Assembly: GCF_039535235.1 (NCBI RefSeq)
Contig: NZ_BAAAWU010000001.1
Span: 3,906,001 to 3,970,000, forward strand
DNA from: Streptomyces roseoviridis
GTDB taxonomy: Bacteria; Actinomycetota; Actinomycetes; Streptomycetales; Streptomycetaceae
Length of the DNA: 64,000 nt
Direction of reading: 5' to 3'
The stretch's first letter is position 1, and every line of letters begins with the position of its first letter. The notes beneath the pieces were generated by a model. That model was not told the origin of the DNA and did no database searches. It was given only the letters and a program-made list of their open reading frames with translations. A program made the translations under genes and the position numbers. This document shows positions 41,784 through 48,710 of this stretch, in pieces.

Positions 41784-42065
41784 CTGCGCTTCCCGGGGCG
41801 AACGATGCTGACGGCGCTCAGGTCCTTGTCGTTGGACCCGGCCGTGCTGGGTGATGGTGATCTTGTCCCCCTTGCCGCCGGTGACGACCCCGGCGTGGTT
41901 CCACGTCTTCGAAGACCTGTAGTAGCCGAAGACGACGTCGCCCGGCCGGGCATCGTAGCGCGAGATCTCCCGGCCTCCCCGGTGCTTCTTCAGGTGCTGG
42001 CGCAGATTGGCCGCGGCTGCCCAGGTGTAGCTGTCGAGACGGATCCAGCCGAATGTCGTTCCGGG
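41780..42065 (-). pseudogene. Amidase-domain (Amidase_6-like) gene remnant
   Basis: Only the C-terminal part of an amidase-domain protein is recognisable. Read leftward from about 42060 it gives FGWIRLDSYTWAAAANLRQHL, ARPGDVVFGYYRSSKTWNHAG and KGDKITITQHG. At about 41845-41850 one extra C (GGCCGGG) breaks the frame. Dropping it restores SNDKDLSAVSIVRPGKRS and a stop at 41780-41782. The N-terminal half with its DDCTNFVSQ-like catalytic Cys motif is missing. The gene is both truncated and frameshifted. Confidence 0.75.
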
Positions 42066-42240
42066 ACCGGCGCGACCGTGCCGCGGTCCTCGTCCCGCCG
42101 CCGCGGACGCGACCGAAGGCTGTGGTTCGTGCGCCGACGCGAGCTTCGGGGACGGGGCCGACACACCGCTCCGGCACTCCAGGACCGATGAGCGCCGGCT
42201 GACGGGCGGTCGCGGCCCCCGGAACGCCGAAGCGGTCCGG

Positions 42241-44118
42241 TCACAGCAGGAGCAGCACCGCCACGCCCCACAGCGTCGACAGCGCCACGAGTGGCGGTCC
42301 GACCGGCATGCCCTGCCGTCCCGCCGGCGCCTCTTCCAGCGGCCGTAGGTCCGGGTGGAGCAGCAGCGCCCGCAGCTCCTCGGCGGTGCGCAGCGCATGC
42401 GGCTCGCGGCCCAGGCGGCGCTCCAGCCATGCCCAGCCAGTGGGGGACAGCTCGACGGAAGAGTCCTTGGCCCGGCCGATCCGGATGCCGTCGTCGGAGT
42501 GGCGCACGGACGTGATCACGTTCCACGGAACCCGCCTCACGCGCCACGCCCCGGTCACCCACAGCCCGTCGCGGTCGGCGGTGATCCGCCAGGTGAGCGC
42601 CGTTGCCACGGCCGTCACCAGCCACGGCAGACCCACGGCGAGCCACAGCCAGTGCCACGACGGTCCGTCCGCGAGGGCGGCCCAGATGCCGCCTCCCTGC
42701 ACCAGCAGCAGGCCGAGACCCACGGCGCGCGAGAAGCCGTGAGCCGTCCACGTGCGCGGGCCCGCCGAGGGCGTCATGCCGGCGGCGATCCCGTCGAAGG
42801 GCCGCTGCGGGTCCTCCCGCTCGTGGCGCCGCCGACCGCGCTCCGTCAACGCCGGGCCGGCCGACTTCACCGCGGTGACACTGCACTGCACCGACACCTC
42901 GACGTCGTCTTCGTCGTCGAACGCGACGAAGGCGACTTCGGCGCCGGCATGGGGGACGCCGTACAGAACGGCCTCCCGTAGCGGCGGGGGAGGATCCTCG
43001 CCCCTGAGAATCTCCGTGATCTTGTCGAGTTCGACGACGGCTGCGTCGCCGCCGTCATCGTCCTCCGCTTCTTCCTCTTCTTCTTCCTCGAAGGCGTATA
43101 GCGAATGGAAGTGCAGGATCGGCCGAAGACCCTCCGGGTCGTCGGCCGCGAACACCCAGGTGCGGCCGTCGTCGTGACCCTCGCGCACCAGCACGCGCAG
43201 CACCGGCAGCGGTTCGCGCCGCAGCCGCTGCGAACGCCCCCGCCCGTCCGCGCCGTTGGCGAGGAACGCCAGCCCTGCGACGAAGCCGACCAACGCCAGC
43301 AGCTCCCAGCCGACGGCGTCGTACGGCTCCGCGACCAGCGCCGCCCAGTCGCCGTTCACGACGATGTCGACCCGGCTGCCCACGGGGAAGTCCTCGGGAT
43401 AGGCCGTCTCGAAGCGATGGGTACGCCCGTCGGCCTCCACCTCGACGATGTCGATGTCGTCGTCGTCCCGCTCCAGGGCCGTGACCCGCCCCGACAGGTG
43501 CGTGGCTCCCGCGGCCCGCTCCTCGTACGCGTCGACGACCTGCTGCACCTGCCAGCAGCCGAACCCGGCGACGCCCAGCAGCAGGGCGGCCAGGACGAAG
43601 GAGAGCCGGCCCCGGCGGAACGTCCGCGCGGCGGCGGGCAGCGGTTGCGCGACCGGCCCGGCCGCCTCCAGGGCCCGCGCCCGCTGCCGCCCGGCGGCGG
43701 CCAGCCGATGGATGATCCCGGCGGTGGTGAACGCGGCGGCCATCAGGAACGCGACCGCGGACGGTTCGCCGAGCGCCGACGTGAAGCCGCCTTTCACGGC
43801 GAACCCCGTCAGCGCGGCCGCGAGCCCCACGAGCGCGAGCCGTGGCTGCCGCCACACCCAGTACAGGGTCAGCAGCAACACGACGGCTGTCCCGAGGCCC
43901 AGCCAGTCGGTCCCGCAGGGGGCGGCGGACGTGCAGGGGGCGACGGGAGCCTCCGCGACGTCCCACGCCAGCGAGGCGACCAGCACCAGCAGCGTCCACA
44001 GAGGGCGTGCCCACCGGGCGGGCGCGGCAGCGAGCCAGCGCTCGGCGTCCGGAGTCCGCCACTCGGCGGTGCCGGGCGGTATGTGCTCGGCGGGCAACGG
44101 CACGGGAGGTCTGTTCAC
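42241..44118 (-). CDS. Large hypothetical membrane protein
   Basis: 625 residues from GTG 44118. Membrane segments occur near residues 40-55, 75-90, 95-130, 175-195, 270-285 and 470-515. Between them lies a beta-rich domain (GRVTALERDDDDIDIVEVEADGRTHRFETAYP, a DUF3592-like pattern). A very acidic stretch (EEEEEEEAEDDDGGD) follows. The C-terminal region after residue 500 resembles a PH-like domain (WRITADRDGLWVTGAWRVRRVPW). No function can be given. Confidence 0.85.
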   Translation of the reverse strand: MNRPPVPLPAEHIPPGTAEWRTPDAERWLAAAPARWARPLWTLLVLVASLAWDVAEAPVAPCTSAAPCGTDWLGLGTAVVLLLTLYWVWRQPRLALVGLAAALTGFAVKGGFTSALGEPSAVAFLMAAAFTTAGIIHRLAAAGRQRARALEAAGPVAQPLPAAARTFRRGRLSFVLAALLLGVAGFGCWQVQQVVDAYEERAAGATHLSGRVTALERDDDDIDIVEVEADGRTHRFETAYPEDFPVGSRVDIVVNGDWAALVAEPYDAVGWELLALVGFVAGLAFLANGADGRGRSQRLRREPLPVLRVLVREGHDDGRTWVFAADDPEGLRPILHFHSLYAFEEEEEEEAEDDDGGDAAVVELDKITEILRGEDPPPPLREAVLYGVPHAGAEVAFVAFDDEDDVEVSVQCSVTAVKSAGPALTERGRRRHEREDPQRPFDGIAAGMTPSAGPRTWTAHGFSRAVGLGLLLVQGGGIWAALADGPSWHWLWLAVGLPWLVTAVATALTWRITADRDGLWVTGAWRVRRVPWNVITSVRHSDDGIRIGRAKDSSVELSPTGWAWLERRLGREPHALRTAEELRALLLHPDLRPLEEAPAGRQGMPVGPPLVALSTLWGVAVLLLL

Positions 44119-44416
44119 CCGCGCATTATGAGCCCGAGCGATCTACCGGACGGCTGGAGGGACGGCAGGAAGCCCGACACGAACCGGGGCGTCCGCCCTC
44201 CTGCCGCCTTCTCAGTCGGCCGACAGCGTGGGGCTGGGCGTAGCACACCGCGCTCCATCGATCGGGGACCTCCGCCGATGACCGGCCATAGACGGCGTTC
44301 GGCCTTTCGCGCCGGACCGGGTTCCTCGGTCAGCCGAGGGTGGAGCCCCATGCGACCGAGCACTGCTGTGGGATCACCAGCAGTGCGGTCCATGCGGACA
44401 TCCTTCGTCACCTGCG
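44119..44416. other. Intergenic stretch before the toxin-antitoxin pair
   Basis: About 300 bp (351 bp up to the toxin start). A 98-codon minus-strand frame (44115-44411) crosses it, but it lacks a ribosome site and recognisable motifs. I see no supported gene. Confidence 0.4.
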
Positions 44417-44440
44417 AGTATCACGTGTAGGTGATACTAT
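44417..44440 (+). promoter_or_regulatory. Operator/promoter of the toxin-antitoxin operon
   Basis: Perfect arms AGTATCAC (44417-44424) and GTGATACT (44431-44438) with a 6-bp spacer. TACTAT at 44435-44440 could be the -10, so a bound repressor would block it. It lies about 30 bp before the toxin start. Confidence 0.75.
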
Positions 44441-44469
44441 GCAGGGGTATTAGTTGACCAGAGGGACCT

Positions 44470-44832
44470 ATGCCATACGAGATCAAGGTCATCGAGCCGG
44501 CGCTTGCCTGGCTTCATGGACTACGTCGCACCGACCGGGAGACGCTGGTGCAGATCGCCAGTGCCCTTGACGTCCTCAAGCAGGAAGGCCCCACGTTGGG
44601 GCGTCCCTTGGTCGATCGCATTAAGGGATCGAAGCTGCCGAACCTCAAGGAGCTCCGGCCAGGCTCGTCTGGATCAACTGAGGTCAGACTGTTATTCGTC
44701 TTCGACCCCGACCGGAACGCGGTGATCCTGGTCGGCGGCGACAAGTCGGGGAACTGGCAGACTTGGTACCCGAGCGCAATCGAACAGGCCGAAGCGGCAT
44801 ACGCGATCTACCGAGAGGAGACGCAGGCATGA
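44470..44832 (+). CDS. RelE/HigB-type toxin
   Basis: 120 residues of the phage-derived Gp49/HigB-like family. Typical parts are YEIKVIEPALAWLHGLRRTDRETLVQIASALDVL, LGRPLVDRIKGSKLPNLKELRPGSSGSTEVRLLFVFDPDRNAVIL in segments, and a late Lys/Trp region, GGDKSGNWQTWYPSAIEQAE. The expected activity is ribosome-dependent mRNA cleavage. It precedes its antitoxin, as in HigBA, and overlaps it by 4 bases. Third-position GC is lower than in neighbours, suggesting acquisition. Confidence 0.92.
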   Translation: MPYEIKVIEPALAWLHGLRRTDRETLVQIASALDVLKQEGPTLGRPLVDRIKGSKLPNLKELRPGSSGSTEVRLLFVFDPDRNAVILVGGDKSGNWQTWYPSAIEQAEAAYAIYREETQA

Positions 44833-45161
44833 CCACCAACAAGGGCGGCGCCACCTCGTGGGACGACCTTAAGGAAGATTTCGCGTTCACGCCCGAAGAG
44901 AAGGAAAGGATCGAGGCGGGGACGCAGCAGATGCTTGCCGAGGTTCGGGCGTACCGCTTGGCGGAAGTGCGGAAGCGTCAGCACATCACACAGAACCAGG
45001 TCGCAGAGATCTTGGGCGTCACTCAGGGCCGCGTCTCAGCCATCGAGAGAGGCGAGGTAAGGCGCTCTGAAGTCGAGACCCTGGCCTCCTACGTGGCGGC
45101 TCTGGGAGGGCAGCTCAAGCTTGTAGCAGACTTCGGAGACGAATCCCTGGTCCTTGGCTGA
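44829..45161 (+). CDS. XRE-family antitoxin (HigA-like)
   Basis: 110 residues from ATG 44829. The helix-turn-helix is ITQNQVAEILGVTQGRVSAIERGEVRRSEVETLASYVAALGG in segments, near residues 60-95. The N-terminal 45 residues are acidic and helical and may neutralise the toxin. The protein should repress the operon through the 44417-44438 palindrome. Start and toxin stop overlap as ATGA. Confidence 0.92.
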   Translation: MTTNKGGATSWDDLKEDFAFTPEEKERIEAGTQQMLAEVRAYRLAEVRKRQHITQNQVAEILGVTQGRVSAIERGEVRRSEVETLASYVAALGGQLKLVADFGDESLVLG

Positions 45162-45786
45162 CTCGGCTGTTGCAGGCGCCTTCGACTATCTGGCGTGAGT
45201 GCTCGCCGGCTGTGCCGGGACATGGTCATAGCCGTGGACGAAAGAGGGTGGCTGACCCACTGTCACTGGGGTCAGCTGCCGCAGTCATCTTCCCAGCCCT
45301 TGACGCCAGGACGAGAAGACCGGACCGCTCGGTCCAGGTGTACGAGTCAGTGCCCCGTTCTCGACCTCCCCGTGGAACAGCTGAACTCCGGCATCGCCAG
45401 CAGCGCCCGGTGCGTCCACGCCGCCCTGTGCGCGGGGGGCGCTGAAACGGCGGCGTGACGGCCGATCCGCGCGAGGAGATCGAAGCCTTCACCGCCATCT
45501 CGATGTCAGTCCTCGTCCGACTGGTTCGCGGGTGGGCCCGCACCCATGCCCCCCATCCACCTGGCCGACCCCCGCCTGGCCCTGCGCGAAGTCGAACCCG
45601 AGGACCTTCCCGCCGGCGGTGGCGGTGGAGCTCAGATCTACCAGCACTCGGGCCATGACCGACAGAAGGAGGTGGCCGGCGGTTCGGACCGGATGGTGGG
45701 GCGACCCGGGAGAAGGTGCGGGGAGCAGGAAAAGAAGGCAGTGGTGCCTGGGTGGTGCGGGGCGCCTGAGGAGGTCTGGACAACAC
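45162..45786. other. Gene-poor stretch with a possible acetyltransferase relic
   Basis: About 625 bp without a confident gene. At about 45546 a frame starts with MPPIHLADPRLALREVEPEDLP, which looks like the beginning of a GNAT acetyltransferase, but similarity ends after 22 residues. Other frames have no family pattern. Together with the tRNA and toxin-antitoxin pair this looks like eroded, formerly mobile DNA. Confidence 0.45.
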
Positions 45787-45815
45787 AAAGCCCCAGGTCT
45801 CTGACCTGGGGCTTT
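45787..45815 (-). terminator. Terminator of tRNA-Gly
   Basis: Perfect 13-bp arms at 45787-45799 and 45803-45815 with loop TCT, starting 9 bp beyond the tRNA 3' end. The arms end in AAA/TTT. Confidence 0.85.
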
Positions 45816-45823
45816 GTCGTGGA

Positions 45824-45893
45824 GCGGATGACGGGAATCGAACCCGCGCTATAAGCTTGGGAAGCTCATGTTCTACCATTAAACTACATCCGC
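45824..45893 (-). tRNA. tRNA-Gly (anticodon CCC)
   Basis: The reverse strand folds into a full cloverleaf of 70 nt. The acceptor stem is GCGGATG/CATCCGC, the D arm contains AATGGTAGAAC, and the anticodon loop is TTCCCAA between TGAGC and GCTTA, giving anticodon CCC. The T arm is GCGGGTTCGAATCCCGT. CCA is not encoded. Confidence 0.95.
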
Positions 45894-46066
45894 AGTACCG
45901 CCTGAAGATCAATGCGGCATTGCACAGTGTACCCCATGCCGCACATCAGGCGAAGCGCCCTCCTCTCTCAGGGCGGCCGTGCGTGTGCGGAGTGCCGCGT
46001 GGAGTGGTGTCCTCTTGTTCCCCTAATGTGGCTGTCTCGTCCACCACTTGTCGGGGAAGGGACTTG

Positions 46067-46240
46067 ATGGGTCCGATGGAGCGCACCGTCGTCCGTTGTG
46101 CCGAAGGGCACGTATTCAGCACCGCTTCGTTCCCGCTGCAGCAGCTCGGGGCCGGGCGGATCGGGCCCGGGCGGCTCGTTCGGTGTCCACGGTGTGCGCG
46201 GCTGCGGCACGCGGTGCCCGTGGAGCTCGATCGGCGCTGA
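46067..46240 (+). CDS. Small zinc-ribbon-like protein
   Basis: 57 residues from ATG 46067, preceded by GGGAAGGGA. Cysteines at 11, 40 and 43 (VRCAEGHVF and RCPRCARLR), with His nearby (GHVF), could bind one zinc. The compact length and pattern are common in streptomycetes. The function is unknown. It lies 63 bp before dcd. Confidence 0.7.
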   Translation: MGPMERTVVRCAEGHVFSTASFPLQQLGAGRIGPGRLVRCPRCARLRHAVPVELDRR

Positions 46241-46303
46241 TGGCCAGGGGCGCGGGGTCTTCCCGATTGGGGGAGCTCCGTGCCCTCTGCGTATCGTGGG
46301 ATC

Positions 46304-46879
46304 GTGCTTCTCTCAGACAAGGACATCCGGGCCGAGATCGATGCCGGCCGGGTGCGCATCGACCCGTACGACGAATCCATGGTGCAGCCCTCGAGCATCG
46401 ACGTGCGGCTTGACCGCTTCTTCCGGGTGTTCGAGAACCACCGCCACCCCCACATCGACCCCGCCGTCGAGCAGCTCGACCTGACGCGCCAGGTCGAGCC
46501 GGAGGGCGACGAGGCGTTCATCCTGCACCCGGGTGAGTTCGTGCTCGCCTCGACCTACGAGGTCATCACCCTGCCGGACGACATCGCCTCCCGGCTGGAG
46601 GGCAAGAGCTCGCTGGGGCGGCTCGGTCTGGTGACGCACTCGACCGCCGGGTTCATCGACCCCGGATTCTCCGGGCACGTCACCCTGGAGCTGTCGAACC
46701 TCGCCACCCTGCCGATCAAGCTGTGGCCGGGGATGAAGATCGGGCAGCTGTGCATGTTCCGCCTGAGCTCCCCCGCCGAGTACCCGTACGGGAGCGAGCG
46801 CTACGGCTCCCGCTACCAGGGCCAGCGGGGGCCGACGGCCTCCCGCTCGTACATGAACTTCCATCGGACCCAGGTGTGA
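46304..46879 (+). CDS. dcd: dCTP deaminase
   Basis: 191 residues from GTG 46304, which gives the standard family start LLSDKDIRAEIDAGRV; an upstream in-frame GTG at 46280 would add 8 residues. Family motifs VQPSSIDVRL, LEGKSSLGRLGLVTHSTAGFIDPGF in parts, with the catalytic Glu/Ser/Arg region, and PIKLWPGMKIGQL are intact. It converts dCTP to dUTP for dTMP synthesis. TATCGT at 46292-46297 lies 6 bp before the GTG, so the message may be leaderless. Confidence 0.97.
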   Translation: MLLSDKDIRAEIDAGRVRIDPYDESMVQPSSIDVRLDRFFRVFENHRHPHIDPAVEQLDLTRQVEPEGDEAFILHPGEFVLASTYEVITLPDDIASRLEGKSSLGRLGLVTHSTAGFIDPGFSGHVTLELSNLATLPIKLWPGMKIGQLCMFRLSSPAEYPYGSERYGSRYQGQRGPTASRSYMNFHRTQV

Positions 46880-46892
46880 GGCGGTAGCCGGC

Positions 46893-47390
46893 ATGAGTGA
46901 AGTACGCGAGAACCTGACGTACGAGGGCTTCGGGCGCGCCGTCCGCGAGCTCGCCCAGACCATCGCCGACGACGGCTACGAGCCGGACATCGTGCTCTCC
47001 ATCGCCCGCGGCGGCGTCTTCGTCGCCGGCGGTCTGGCCTATGCCCTGGACTGCAAGAACATCCACCTGGTGAACGTGGAGTTCTACACGGGCGTGGGCA
47101 CGACGCTGGAGATGCCGGTCATGCTGGCGCCGGTGCCGAACGCGATCGACTTCTCCGACAAGAAGGTCCTGATCGCCGACGACGTCGCCGACACCGGCAA
47201 GACCCTCAAGCTCGTCCACGACTTCTGCGTCGACCACGTCGCCGAGGTCCGCTCCGCGGTCGTCTACGAGAAGTCGCACTCCCTCGTGAAGTGCGAGTAC
47301 GTCTGGAAGAAGACCGACGAGTGGATCAACTTCCCCTGGTCCGTCGAGCCGCCCGTCGTGCGCCGTGAGGGCCAGGTCCTCGACGCCTGA
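46893..47390 (+). CDS. Phosphoribosyltransferase
   Basis: 165 residues of the type I phosphoribosyltransferase fold. The PRPP-binding motif is VLIADDVADTGKTL near residue 90-103, and VLSIARGGVFVAGGLAYAL forms the pyrophosphate loop. The length and sequence fit hypoxanthine/xanthine or related purine salvage enzymes, though the base is unassigned. It follows dcd by 13 bp and is probably in the same nucleotide-metabolism operon. Confidence 0.92.
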   Translation: MSEVRENLTYEGFGRAVRELAQTIADDGYEPDIVLSIARGGVFVAGGLAYALDCKNIHLVNVEFYTGVGTTLEMPVMLAPVPNAIDFSDKKVLIADDVADTGKTLKLVHDFCVDHVAEVRSAVVYEKSHSLVKCEYVWKKTDEWINFPWSVEPPVVRREGQVLDA

Positions 47391-47412
47391 GACGAGCCGA
47401 CCCCGCGGGACA

Positions 47413-47468
47413 CCCGTACGGGAAGGGCCCCCGCCGACCGATGTCGGCGGGGGCCCTTCCCGTACGGG
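47413..47468. terminator. Very long bidirectional terminator
   Basis: Perfect 25-bp arms at 47413-47437 and 47444-47468 with a 6-nt loop, between convergent operons. Confidence 0.9.
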
Positions 47469-47472
47469 GTGA

Positions 47473-48336
47473 CTACAGCGTGCCCAGCTTGATCAGGCTC
47501 AGCAGCGCCACCAGCTGGATCGCCGACGCGCCCAGGGCCTTGGGCCAGGGCAGGTCGTGGGAGCGGCTCACCATCACGGTGAAGAGCGCGCCCGCGGCCA
47601 GCCAGGTGAGCCAGCCGACGACCTGGACCAGGCCGTTCTCGCCGCCCAGGAAGAGGGCGAGGACGAGGCGCGGGGCGTCCGTGAGGGACATGATCAGCAT
47701 GGACAGGCCGACGGTCGGCTGCCAGGAGCCGTCGCCGCCGAGCTGGCGGGCCAGGGTGTGGGTGACGGCGCCCATGACCAGGCCGCCGATCACGAAGCCG
47801 ACGCCGGTCAGGACGACGTACGGAACGGCGTTGGACAGGGTCGCGTTGATCGCCTCTTCGCGGGCCTGGTCGAAGCCGAAGATCGCCAGCAGCCCGTAGA
47901 GGAACGTCACGACCAGCGCGGGGCCCCACACGGCGTGGTCGCGCATCCGCAGGAACGTGTCCGCCGGACGCAGCACGATGCCGCTCAGGAGGGCCTTCCA
48001 GGGCAGTCGCGGGCCCGTGGGGACGGGGGCCGCGCCGGCCTGGTACGGGGTGCCCTGCCCGTAGGGGTCGTCATGGACGCTGAAGACCTGGGTGTGGCCC
48101 GGGTTGTTGGCGGCGTAGTGCTGCTGCGGGTGCTGCTGCGCCTGGGGCGCGTAGGGGTCGCCGAAGTACTCCGGCTCCCCGTGCCCCTGCGGCGGTTGCT
48201 GCTGCCGTTGCTGCTGCGACCACTGCTGCTGTTGCGGGTAGCCCGGCGGGGGCGCGTTGTACCCGTACGGCGCCTGCTGCGGTTGTTGTCGCGGGGGGCC
48301 GCCGGCCCGGCCGCGTCCGTTCCTGAATCCAGCCAC
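47473..48336 (-). CDS. Yip1-domain membrane protein
   Basis: 287 residues from GTG 48336. Residues 1-110 are Gln/Pro/Tyr-rich (PQQQQWSQQQRQQQPP). Then five hydrophobic segments run from LLSGIVLRPADTFLRMRDHAVWGPAL to the C-terminus, as in bacterial Yip1-domain proteins. No ribosome site is seen; TACGTT about 10 bp upstream of the GTG on the coding strand suggests a leaderless message. The role is unknown. Confidence 0.85.
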   Translation of the reverse strand: MAGFRNGRGRAGGPPRQQPQQAPYGYNAPPPGYPQQQQWSQQQRQQQPPQGHGEPEYFGDPYAPQAQQHPQQHYAANNPGHTQVFSVHDDPYGQGTPYQAGAAPVPTGPRLPWKALLSGIVLRPADTFLRMRDHAVWGPALVVTFLYGLLAIFGFDQAREEAINATLSNAVPYVVLTGVGFVIGGLVMGAVTHTLARQLGGDGSWQPTVGLSMLIMSLTDAPRLVLALFLGGENGLVQVVGWLTWLAAGALFTVMVSRSHDLPWPKALGASAIQLVALLSLIKLGTL

Positions 48337-48650
48337 GTCAATGAACGTACCCGGTCCTGCCGTGCGCTCGCGCCCCGGAGGGATAGTGCGGCAGAGCTGT
48401 GACATCCCCTAGGGATTCCCTAGGGGGCCCGGAACGGGGCCGGAACGGGGCCGGAAGGGGCCCGTCAGGGGGGTGCTGCAGGGCGCGCGGGCGGCCGGCC
48501 CCGGCGCGCCGGGACGGATCGGCGGTACGGCCGAGAGCCGCCTGCCCGCACCGGCGGTAACGGCAGGCCCGCCCCCCTCTCGCGGTAACGGCCGAGGGCC
48601 GCCCCCTGTCGCGGTAACGGCGGAGGCCCGCCCCCCCTCTCCGTAACGGC
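48337..48650. repeat. Intergenic block with repeats of about 30 bp
   Basis: The 374-bp gap between two minus-strand genes contains at least four copies of a unit with the core CGGTAACGGC(C/G), near 48555, 48582, 48611 and 48641. C-runs between them alternate in length. No gene is supported. Confidence 0.65.
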
Positions 48651-48685
48651 GGAGGGCCGCCCCGCATCGCGCGGGACGGCCCTCC
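48651..48685 (-). terminator. Terminator of the Fe-S oxidoreductase gene
   Basis: Arms GGAGGGCCG (48651-48659) and CGGCCCTCC (48677-48685) with further pairing inside, 26 bp beyond the stop. Confidence 0.7.
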
Positions 48686-48710
48686 GTCACGTACCGGTCC
48701 TGCCGAGTGG

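Noticed and set aside
44115..44411. A 98-codon minus-strand frame between the membrane protein and the TA operon
   Set aside because: There is no ribosome site, no recognisable domain, and it overlaps the start of the downstream gene.
45546..45854. An open frame ending in MTGIEPAL
   Set aside because: That ending is produced by reading through the antisense of a tRNA and its terminator, a known annotation artefact. Only the first 22 residues look like an acetyltransferase fragment.
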